A DNA stretch of 64,000 bases from Ochotona curzoniae (taxonomy: Eukaryota > Chordata > Mammalia > Lagomorpha > Ochotonidae): assembly GCF_017591425.1 (NCBI RefSeq), contig NW_024466599.1:73078501-73142500 (forward strand). The letters are read 5' to 3'. Positions 46,021-54,893 of this stretch are shown here, in pieces (the stretch's first letter is position 1; every line of letters starts with the position of its first letter). The translations under genes were made by a program, and so were the position numbers. A model generated the notes under the pieces. The model did no database searches. It was not told where the DNA came from and was given only the letters and a program-made list of their open reading frames with translations.

Positions 46021-46388
46021 ATTGCCACATCACTATTGCCAGTCTCTTTGAGGGTGAAGGAACGGTACTCATCAAGAAGAAACCATATAATTCAGGTGCA
46101 GAAACATCAGAAATTGCAATTATTTACTGAGGTAACATATTCCATTAATTTTAAAGGAACCAAAATTGTTTGGAATGCTCTTTGGGAAAAACCACAGAGA
46201 TAAGCTTTTTGGCTTCTTGTGTCTAATAACAACTCCACACGGTGTTCCACGGCACCGATTGCGGAAGCAAACGCACAGTGATCACACTGTGAAATAAAAT
46301 CCAATCAAGGCATTCGTGTATTGTGTACAAAAGAGGAAAATTGGGGAAGGGTTGAATAATTAGCTTTTTGTATTTTAAAGTGTAATTT
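46021..46388. other. Unique non-coding sequence
   Basis: No repeat or exon recognised. CpG-keeping 'ccacggcaccgattgcggaagcaaacgcac' near 46248. Confidence 0.4.
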
Positions 46389-46694
46389 GGACCCTGTGTG
46401 GTAGCCTAGTGGCTAAAGTCCTCACTTTGCATGCTTCAGGATCCCATATGGGCGCTAGTTCTAATCCCAGCAACCTTGCTTCCCATCCAGCTTCTTGCTT
46501 GTGGTCTAGAAAAGCAGTTGAGGATGGTCCAAAGCCTTGGGACCCTGCACTGGCTTGGGAGAGCTGGAAGAACTTTGGCTCAGCTCTGGCCAAGGCAGCC
46601 ACTTTGGGAGTAAACCAGTGGTCAGCAGATCTTAGTCTCCCCTTCTCTCTGTAAATATGCGTTTCCAATAGAAATAAATAAATCTTAAAAACAA
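46389..46694 (+). mobile_element. C-SINE, sense, head to tail
   Basis: 'ggaccctgtgtggtagcctagtggctaaagtcctc' to 'ccaatagaaataaataaatctt'. Relative to other copies it lacks about 20 bp around 'ctcctggctttggatc' ('gaagaactttggctcagctctggcc'). Confidence 0.88.
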
Positions 46695-47285
46695 AACAAG
46701 TAGTTGATGTTCAATGCTAATCCCAAACATTAGACATATGAAAGCTCCTGAAAAATGAAGGAAGGGATTAATGGTGCAAAGTGGCTCCTCTTGCAAGACT
46801 GGATTGATCTGGGAAGGAGAGAAATATCTCAGGTTCAAAGAGAGAAAGTGGTTGGCCGGTTTGTGGTGGTTTGAATGCCTCTGTCAACCCCTCTCTCAGT
46901 ATTTTGCTTTCTATGGTTTATGAAGGCCACATTTGCAGGCCAATAACTTTAATTTAGAAGACCCCTCTTGTTTCACCATACCCGTTTTAAAATCAGAAAG
47001 GGACAGTAATTTGAGATTCCTCTCAATCTCTTAAATAAAAAGTATTATTACTACACTCCTTTAGTTAAAACAGTAAAACAAAGTATATGGAATCCTATTA
47101 TATACAACTGACCTTGTCCCCTTATTTTCAGTTTCTAGCAATCTCTTAGATTCATGCTCCCCTTCGTGTCCCCAGAGGAAGACTGTTGGTTCTGCATAGA
47201 GACGACATTAAAGCTGTGCCTGACATGACCACCGGAAGTTCCATCGTACTCCAAATGGACTTGTCATCAAAATGACTTCCTTTAG
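46695..47285. other. Unique non-coding sequence
   Basis: Nothing recognisable. It would be the expected place for the missing 3' end of the neighbouring L1, but no L1 words are found. Confidence 0.4.
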
Positions 47286-47642
47286 TGGGTGGACATTTTG
47301 TCCAGTGGCTAAGATGCTGGTTAAGATGTCTCTACCACACCAAAGCGATCGGCTCTTCATACTGGCTTCAGCTTCTCATTCTACCTTCCAGCTAATCCTT
47401 TACTAAGAAGCTGTAGTAGTGGCTTGAATAACCGAGTTCCTGCCTTTCACAAGTAAGGCTTGGAGGTGTTCCCATCTCCCAGCTCGGTATACCCTTCCCT
47501 ATCTGGCACTGTGGGCATATGGAAACCAGACTAATTTCTCCCTTCTTCCCACCCCTTCTCTGTTTCTCTTTCTCTTTCTCTCTCTCTTTCCTTCCCTCCC
47601 TTCCGCTCTCTATTTCTCAAATAAACAAGACTTTAAAAATAA
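47286..47642 (+). mobile_element. Ancient SINE, sense, at the L1 edge
   Basis: 'gggtggacattttgtccagtggctaagatgctggttaagatgtc' head, 'gcttgaataaccgagttcctgcctttcac' middle, long CT-rich block 47555-47610 and tail 'tctcaaataaacaagactttaaaaat'. It ends exactly where L1 homology begins. Confidence 0.7.
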
Positions 47643-48245
47643 AGAAGACTCATCTTGCTGAATTCTTTTTTCAGTCGTCTTGTCAAAGATTAGATGGCTA
47701 CACACGTGTGGGCTCCATTCTTGCATTTCTATTCTGTTACATTTATTTTCTGCTCTGTTTCTGCACCAGTACCAGACTATTTTGATTTTGATGACCACTG
47801 CCCTGTAGTATGTTTTGAGGTCTGTAATTGTGATTCCTCCAGCTTGATTTTTATTTTTTAGGGTAGCTTTGACTATCCACGGCCTCTTGTGTTTCCACAC
47901 AAAATTTTATATTGTTTCTATTTCTGGGAAGAATTTTGTTGAGATTTTTATTGGAATTGCATTGAATCTGTATATTACACTTGGTAATATGGACATTTTG
48001 ATAATGTTGATCCTGCTGATCCAGGAATATGTTAAGTTTATCCATCTTTCAATGTCTTCTTATATTTATTTTATTAATGTTGATTAGTTTTCATCATACA
48101 GGTCTTCCACATATTCATATTAGGCTAATTTCTAGGTATTTAAAATTTTCCTCCACTATTTTAAAGAAAACTGTACTTAGAATTTATTTCTTAGCATGAT
48201 GCTATTTTTGTATACCAATGCCATAAATTTGTTTTCATTAATTTT

Positions 48246-48692
48246 CTATCCTTCTATCCTACCAAAGTCTCTGATGGGTTCCAGTAGTCTGTTTACTAAG
48301 TCTTTGGGTTCTGCTATGTAGAAGGTTATGCCATATGCAAACAGGGATAATTTCAATTCCACATTTGAAATTTGAGCTTCTCTAATTTGTTTTTCTTGTC
48401 TAAAAGCTCTGACAAGAACTTCCAGTACTATATTGAATAGCAGTTGTGAAAGTGGACATCCTTGTGGACTAGACCTAAGTGGAAAAATTTCTAGTCTTTC
48501 CCAGTTTAGTATGATGCTAGCATTGTCTTTTTCATATATTGCTTTGATTGTGTAATAGAATGTCCCTCTTATGCCTATGTTGCTTAAGGTTTTTAGCATG
48601 AAGAGTTGTTCGATTTTGTGAAATGCTTTCTCTGAATGTATTGAGACAATCATATCATTTTTATTTTTCAACTTGTTGATGTGGTATATCAC
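48246..48692 (-). pseudogene. L1 reverse-transcriptase fragment, active site lost
   Basis: A 148-codon open remnant of the RT palm. Recognisable motifs in order: SIHSEKAFHKI (residues 17-27; family consensus SIDAEKAFDKI, so the first catalytic Asp is His), PQGCPLSQLLFNIVLEVL (76-93; normally RQGCPLSPLLFNIVLEVL) and LSLFAYGITFYI (115-126; normally the FADD/YADD box, here Asp-Asp replaced by Tyr-Gly). Three metal-binding acidic residues are therefore lost while the fold-defining text is well kept. The frame is closed by a stop upstream of residue 1, and the rest of ORF2 continues in other frames. Confidence 0.9.
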
Positions 48693-49289
48693 ATTTTTTT
48701 GATTTCTGAATGTTAAACCATCCCTGCATGCCTGGGATGAATCACAACTGAGCCATTAAATGATCTGCCTTATGTACTGATGAATCCTGTTGGCCAGTAT
48801 TTTGTTGAGGATCTTTGAGTATGTCCATCAGGGATAGCGGTCTGTAGTTCCTTTTTTCTCTTGTGTCTCTATCTGGTTTTCATATTAAGGTGATATTGGC
48901 TTCACAGAAAGAGTTTGAAAGCATTGCTTACCTTTCTTTTCTTTTCCTGAAATAGATTGTGAAGGGTTGGAATATGTTCTTGAAATGTTTGATGAAATTT
49001 TGAAGTGAAGCCAACTGGCAGGGCTTTTCTTAGTTACGAATTTGACTTTTCTTAGTTAGCGATTTGATTTCAGTCCTTGTTTTAAGTCTATTTAGATTAT
49101 TGATTGCCTCATGATTCAATTTTGATAGATTGTATATGTCCAGGAATCTATCCATTTCTTCTATGTCTTCTGATTTGTTAGCATATAGTTGCTTGTAATT
49201 ATCCCTAATAATTCTCTGTATGTCTGAGGTAACTTTTGTTATATTTTCTTTCTTGTCTCTGATGCTATTGAGTTGTATCTTCTCCCACT

Positions 49290-49407
49290 CTTTCTTTTCT
49301 TTCTTTCTTTTATTCTTTCTTTCTCTTTCTTTCTTTCTTTCTTTCTTTCTCTCTTTCTCTCTTTCTCTCTTTCTCTCTTTCTCTCTTTCTCTCTTTCTCT
49401 CTTTCTT
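49290..49407. repeat. (TTTC)n/(CTCTTT)n microsatellite inside L1
   Basis: About 118 bp of CT-only sequence: irregular TTTC units grading into a regular 'tctctt' series. L1 sequence resumes on both sides, so it expanded inside ORF2 after insertion. Confidence 0.95.
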
Positions 49408-49956
49408 GTTCGTTCATTGTGCTAGTGGAGAATCTGTTTTGATGATTTTCTCATAGAACCAGCTCTTTGCTTTATTGATCTTCGTGTGACTCTTTTGATT
49501 TCTATTTGGTTCATTTCCTCCTTATTTTGGTTTATTTCTTTTCCTCTGCTAATCTTGGAATAGTTTTACTGTTGTTTTGTACTTCCTTCAACTGTAAGGT
49601 TAGCTCATTTATGTGGTGCTTTTCTAATTTTTTAACATGGACATTGATTGAGATGAACTTTTCCTCTTACCACTGCCTTGACCATGTTCCATAATTTTTG
49701 ATATGTTGTGTGTATGTCTCCATTTGTTTCAACCATTTTTTAAAATTCCCCTTTTGATTTCTTCTCTAAGCCATTACTCATAGAGTAGCATATGATTCCA
49801 TCTCTAGAATCATGTCTCCCTCGGTATTTTGACTTATTGGTCTAAGAAGACACATGATATGATTTCATTTTTAAAATTTTACTTCTTTTTATTATTATTA
49901 TCATTTTATGATACATTTGCATGGACTCCAGGTTTTTCTTACCTCCTCCCTAAAAT

Positions 49957-49973
49957 CCCTCCCACCCTCTCCC
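49957..49973 (-). other. Compact G-quadruplex motif in L1 3' UTR
   Basis: Plus strand ccctcccaccctctccc gives, on the sense strand of the element, four G3 runs with loops of 3, 1 and 1 bases; a fifth run lies at about 49948. The loops are shorter than in the related motif at 42723. Confidence 0.88.
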
Positions 49974-49976
49974 AAT

Positions 49977-50338
49977 GAGTTCTCCTATATTATTATTTTT
50001 TTTAAAGATTTATTTTATTTTTATTGGAAAGGTGGATATAGAGAGAGGAGAGACAGAGGGGAAGATCTTCCGTCTGATGATTCATTCCCCAAGTGAGCGC
50101 AATGGCCAATGCTATGCCCATACGAAGCCAGGAGCCTCTTCCGGGTCTCCCATGGGTGCAGGGTCCCAAAGCTTTGGGCCGTCCTCGACTGCTTTCCCGG
50201 GCCACAGGCAGGAAGCTGGAAGGGAAGCGGGGCTGCCGGGATTAGAACCGGCACTCATATGGGATCCCGGGCATGCAAGGCCAGGACCTTAACCACTTGC
50301 GCCACCGCGCCGGGCCTGAGTTCTCCTATATTATTACT
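49977..50338 (-). mobile_element. Young C-SINE nested in L1 3' UTR
   Basis: Body 49998-50317, from 'tttttaaagattta' to 'ccaccgcgccgggcct'. The duplication gagttctcctatattatt(a)tt/(a)ct covers 49977-49997 and 50318-50338, with one mismatch in 21. Belongs to the same young group as 2952 and 5620 ('aatgctatgcccatacgaagcc', 'ggcaggaagctggaaggg'). Confidence 0.95.
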
Positions 50339-50785
50339 ATGGTATAGTTCTTCATAAACAGTCAAAAGTTAATTATTGCGGGTATGGAAAATGGCAGGGA
50401 TTCCAGCATCGTATTGTCAAGATATAGTTAACAGTTTCACTGGGAGCCCATCTTTAATCTGGAAATAGAGATACACACTGCATTGTAACCTCACATCTGG
50501 ATATGATAGCCTCTATTACACAGTTTTACTGTACATCCTCTTAAATCAAAAGTCACATTACAAAATCAACAGCATGAAGAAAAAAAAGGAAATAAAAAAT
50601 GCCGTGAGGTTAAGTAACATGCTACTGAATAACAAATGTGTCAGTGAAGAAATGAAAGAGAAAATCAAGAACTGAAAATGATGCTACTGTATGAGCTATG
50701 AGTCAGTGAAGAATTTAACAAAGTACTTTGAAGAGATTAAACTAAAAACAAAAACCAACAAGCAAAAACACCATCAAAATCCATG

Positions 50786-50905
50786 AGATACATTTTTTGC
50801 TGATCTTTGTTGGTGAGATATGTCTCCTGTAGGCAACAAATAGATGGATTTTGTTTTTTCAATCCAGCTGCTGGTTCACTCTCCACCTCCTGTGATCCTG
50901 TGCTT
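50786..50905 (-). mobile_element. L1 ORF2 endonuclease-side fragment, antisense
   Basis: 'tttttgctgatctttgttggtgagatatgtctcctgtaggcaacaaatagatggattttg' matches the antisense text near the endonuclease end of ORF2 ('...gagatgggtctcctgaatacagcac...gatgggtcttg'). It resumes the L1 after the inserted 3' UTR. Homology fades before 50910. Confidence 0.7.
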
Positions 50906-50984
50906 AGGTCACACTGTTTTCTATACAGCATTTTTCCCACTTCCAGTTGAAGCAGCACCCAGGATTAGGGAGGCACAGGCTATC

Positions 50985-51740
50985 CTAAATAATCAGGTTG
51001 TTGGTGGTGCTGATCTTGCCAAAGCCTGCTGGCCATTAGGTCAGAGAACCTATCTTTGATAGCACCTGCTTTGATAGTAACTACAGATAGTAACTACATT
51101 GTTACTGTCTTCCCTGGGCGACCAGTATAAATGCACTGAGCCTGAGATGATTTTGCTCCCAGCTTACCTCATGCACTGTCTCACTGCTCATTAGCTCACC
51201 GCTGTCCCTCCAGTCCCACAGCCTTTGTAACACTACACAAAATGGTGCCTGATATGGCACTGGTGGAGTTTTGGGTTTGTTGGCTGATAGATCTGGGGCC
51301 CTCCTGGACGTACTTTGGATGGAACCTGTAGGATATCACCTTGGAACTGTTTTTTTTTTTTTTTCTGGGGGATCAGTGTAATGCACAGAGCTGGAAGTGA
51401 TTGTACTGCCAGCCTTGCACATGCACAGCTTATTTTTTTCCCTCCAATCCCAAAGCCTTTGCCATACTTCATAAAATGGCAACTAAGGTGGCACTGGTGG
51501 AGTTCTGGGTCTGTTGGCCATTAGGTCTGGGGGCCACACAAACCTACTCTTAGTGGAACCTGCAGGATGCAAAGTTGGCACTACTTTCCCTGTGGGTTCA
51601 GCTCAATACACTGAGTCAGAAACAAGGCTGTTCCTGACCGTGTCTCCAGTCCCATAGCCTTTACTCCACTACACAAAATGGGGCCCAACACAGCATTGGT
51701 GGGGTCTGGGCTGTGAATCTACTCTCTTCCTCCACTGCCC
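50985..51740. repeat. Tandem array of 200-240 bp units (L1 5' UTR-like?)
   Basis: Anchors recur: 'actacacaaaatggtgcctgatatggcactggtggagttttgggtttgttgg' (51229), 'cttcataaaatggcaactaaggtggcactggtggagttctgggtctgttggccattagg' (51468) and 'actacacaaaatggggcccaacacagcattggtggggtctggg' (51669), with a partial fourth at 51000 ('ggtggtgctgatcttgcc...ggccattagg'). Each is preceded by 'ctccagtcccacagcctttg'-like text and followed by 'ggaacctgcaggat'. Spacings are about 239 and 201 bp. Its place upstream of ORF2 in element orientation suggests promoter monomers, but ORF1 is not visible and the assignment is inference. Confidence 0.7.
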
Positions 51741-52278
51741 TTTGAAGTCTGCTGTGTCTCGGCTCATGTTTGCATCAAACAAATCAGCACGATGGGTAGT
51801 TCTTTGCCTGAGTTCCCACTGAACTCCTTTTGCCCTGGATGCTGTTGGAGCTCTGTTTGCTGCTGGAGGTCAGATCGGTGCTCACCAACCACTGCTGAGT
51901 TATCTGGTCACTACCACACCGATACATTGTCTTCACTGCGTCCCCCTCAAAAACTCTTTAACATTTTAAAATATGAAAGAATTTAAACAGTTATTTGCTC
52001 CCAACTTAACTTTGCTTTGCTATAGACCCCTTTGAATCAATGTTGTTGAAGATAATCTACAGAAAATCATACATAAAATCTGAATACAAATTCAGTTACT
52101 TAATTCAATCCTCTGAAGTCTAGGCATAGATATTATCCTATGCTTTGTTGTTGTACATCCAAAATGATCGCATATACTTTGAAAAAGTAATTATATGATT
52201 TATTGTAAGATTGCTGAAGTTGACTGTGTCAGACAAAGTCCTCAAAAAGAGGTTGAAGTAACACTTTGGATGAAGATG
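51741..52278. other. Unassigned flank of the tandem array
   Basis: 51741-51990 is moderately GC and could be more of the same element ('ctgttggagctctgtttgctgctggagg'). After 52000 the sequence is ordinary AT-rich unique DNA. Confidence 0.4.
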
Positions 52279-52430
52279 GCCTTGGGCTGTGGGCTGTCCT
52301 CAACTGCTCTCCCAGGCTACAAGCAGGCAGATGAATGGGAAGCAGGGTGAGGGGACATGAACCGGCAGCCATATGGGATCCCAGCACGTGCAAGGCAAGG
52401 ATTTAGCCACTAGGCTACTGTGCCAAGCCC
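52279..52430 (-). mobile_element. C-SINE 5' half, antisense
   Basis: 'ccttgggctgtgggctgtcctcaactgctctcccaggctacaagcagg' to 'ggctactgtgccaagccc'. Truncated in the middle; 3' half absent. Confidence 0.82.
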
Positions 52431-53885
52431 AATATGAGCCATTTTAAGTAGGTGCGAGCAATGAGCCTTGAAGAAGCGAAGCCACTCACCATGGGGCCAC
52501 AGGGCTGTAACACACTGCCTCCTCAGATGTGTAGTTGGTATGAGTCCCCTGAAGGATTTCTGAAAGCAGAATGATCTTGTTTCCCATTTAAGTTTCTGAT
52601 CCAGAATATCTAGATGAGCCTGAAAACCAGACTTTGTGGTAAGTTCCCAGAAGAGCTGGCACTGCTAGCATGAATTCTGCACCTTGAGATCCAGTTCCTC
52701 TGCTATTGCAACTAAGCCCTCCAACTTACATGCGCATCAAACCCCTGCTTCTCTGTTTTAACTATCCACCCTAGTGGGAATGGGATGACCTTGGAGATAT
52801 GATTCTGAGATGACCTCTTTCCGGAACACTTCACAGTTTCACTTTGTCCCCCCTCCACCGCAGCGCATGTGACCACAGGCTCTGTGTCTATGAGTGAGAG
52901 AAACAGGTTCTTCTCTCCAGACATTGTCTTCTTGGACTCCAAAGAAGCACATCCATCTTACAAATGATATTTCAACTTTGCCTACCATATCAATATTTAT
53001 GAGAGTGAGGTTAGCTATTCGGCATGCGAAACATATTTTTTGTTAAAGTTTTCCCATTAGAAGGCAGTTGCCTGGGAAAGCCTTAGAAACATAAATACTG
53101 CCTTTGGTCGCACAAAGATTGTGGAAAATGGAGTGGCAAGAGAATTCACATTCCAATTACTGAGGAGAGGTGAGGACATGTTCCCACACTCTCTCCATGC
53201 CAGTGAGTTATGGTCTCGATCGGCACCATGACCTTATATTATGTTTCCACACCATAATTAAGGGAGGAAAGCATTATAGTATTATCACTGAAGAAATATT
53301 TATGACAGAAGAGCAGATAGTAGCAGGAGTTGGCTGACCTGACAGAAGTAGCAGTTCAAGTGAGGCACAGGAAGAAACAGCCACAAGGACCAGCCCAACG
53401 TTCTTGGCTCAGCAACATGGGTGCCACAAAAACCCAGAGGGTCTGTCTGTCATGGTTAAAAACACATTGCAGTTGGCCACATTCGGGTTTTCCAGTTGGA
53501 TCTTGTCAAGATGGAGTAAAAAAAAAAAAAAAAAAAAAAAGAGTGTGTCACCAAGTTAAAGCCAGGATGTCAGATTCACACTACTGGAATGTTTAGGAAG
53601 TCTATACAGATGATCTCTAATGTAAGATGGTTTATCTAATGATTTTTCAGCTTCAGGATGCTGTGAAAGCGAAATGCATTCATTAGAAACCATGCTTCAA
53701 ATGCTGGATTTGGATCCTCTCCCAGGCTAACACTGTATGCAGACTGATCCTGTCTGTCAGCGCTCCGCAGTGGCAGCCACAGCTTCCCTCAGCCCCGTGG
53801 TCACGAGGGGGAAACCGCTGACACTTCTCACATGCTGAGATATTCAACAGGATAGCACACATGCCTTCAGTGCATTTTCTTCTTC
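52431..53885. other. Unique sequence with an internal A23 run
   Basis: A perfect A-run at 53518-53540 follows about 200 bp (53320-53517) of non-repetitive, moderately GC sequence. This could be the tail of an unidentified retroposed transcript, but no flanking duplication or parent was found. The remainder is unremarkable. Confidence 0.35.
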
Positions 53886-53887
53886 GT

Positions 53888-54262
53888 TTTAAGATCTATG
53901 CATTTGAAAAGAAGCATGGCGGAGGGAGAGGATTTTGTGAAAGAGAGAAAGGGGAAGGGAGAAAATGTGAGGGCGGAGGGAGAGAACTTTGCATCTGTTG
54001 GTTCATCCTTTAACTGATTCCCCAAATGATCACAATATTGGTACCGGACCAGGTTGCAATCAGGAACCAAGAACTACATCCGGGTTTCTCATATGGTTGA
54101 AAGGAAAACAAACACTTGGGACAAAAGTACGTTCTGCTACATGCCCAGGTAAATTAGTAGTGAGCTGGATGAGAAGCAGAAAAGCGGGGATGCGAACCAA
54201 CACTCTGATATAGGATGCTGGTATCCCAGACAGGGGTCTAACTCTGCACTACATTGCCTTAA
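53888..54262 (-). mobile_element. Old SINE, antisense
   Basis: A purine-rich expanded 3' region (53910-53990, 'gggagaggattttgtgaaagagagaaaggggaaggg') leads into 'catctgttggttcatcc', 'ggaaccaagaactacatccgggtttctcatatgg' and 'ggggtctaactctgcactacattgcc'. Confidence 0.7.
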
Positions 54263-54263
54263 T

Positions 54264-54639
54264 GCATTTTCAACTTGCAGTGTTTTTTAATTGATAAGTT
54301 GTTCAAGACATGATCCCCTTGCAAGCAGTGGAGTGTCTGTTTTTAAAGATCACTTATACCCTTTTATTCTGAGGAGTTGATAGTTTTAAAAGACATAATG
54401 AGTCTTCAAATCTGACAGACCTAGTTTAAAGCATGATAGTTCCATCCTAGGTTACCCTGCTTGCACTATAGGTAATGTATGCAAGGATTGGCTTTACTTG
54501 CTCCAAGATTTCTTATGTTGGGACGATGTTGGCCTTGCAGTATCAAGGTGACGCTAGACCTTCAGTTCCTATGAACTTCATTCTGTACTCCAAGATGACC
54601 CAGAACTATGTGCAAAGGTTTATACAATCTCGTTGCTTG
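54264..54639. other. Unique non-coding sequence
   Basis: No repeat or gene recognised. Confidence 0.4.
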
Positions 54640-54893
54640 TCATTTGAAAGGCATAGCAACAGAGAGAGAGAGAGACAGACTGAGAGCTCATATTTGATGG
54701 TTTATCCTCAAATTCCCGGGACAGTTAGAGCTGGACTGAGGCCAAACCCAGGAACTCAGGCCTCCAAAGTGGATAGCAGGAACTCAGTCACTTGAGCCAT
54801 TACCACCGCTTCCCAGAGCTGGTTTGAACAGAAAGTTGGAATCAGGAACAGAGGAATAACAACGGACTCTGATACTGAGTGTGTGCCTCAGGT
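54640..54893 (-). mobile_element. Old SINE, antisense
   Basis: 'tcatttgaaaggcatagcaacagagagagagagagacagactgagagctc', 'gatggtttatcctcaaattcccgg' and 'aggaactcaggcctcc' follow antisense SINE order. The head part is scrambled after 54780. Confidence 0.6.

Larger units (their letters stand above)
47643..49860 (-). mobile_element. L1 ORF2 region, antisense, inactive
   Basis: Antisense ORF2 from near the C-terminus (47650) through the reverse transcriptase (about 48100-49050) into the linker after the endonuclease (49850). The minus strand at 47610-47900 gives text like QAGGITITDLKTYYRAVVIK and LIFDK, characteristic of the L1 C-terminal region. The last ~180 codons and the 3' UTR are missing at the low-coordinate side. 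L1 ORF2p would nick and reverse-transcribe L1 RNA; this copy cannot, being broken by stops, frameshifts, a microsatellite and active-site changes. Confidence 0.92.
49862..50780 (-). mobile_element. L1 3' UTR inserted into the L1, antisense
   Basis: Excluding its own SINE insertion, about 570 bp resembling 42663-43260: 'gtattgtcaagatatagttaacagtttcactgggagccc' / 'ctattgtcaagatatatttaacagtttcattgggagtca'; 'ctcacatctggatatgatagcctctatta' / 'cttcacatctggacacgacagtttctatta'; 'gagctatgagtcagtgaagaa' / 'gacctatgagtcagtgaagaa'. It sits between two parts of ORF2 (linker before, endonuclease side after), replacing or interrupting several hundred bases. No clear target duplication, so insertion or recombination between L1 copies are both possible. 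Confidence 0.8.
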
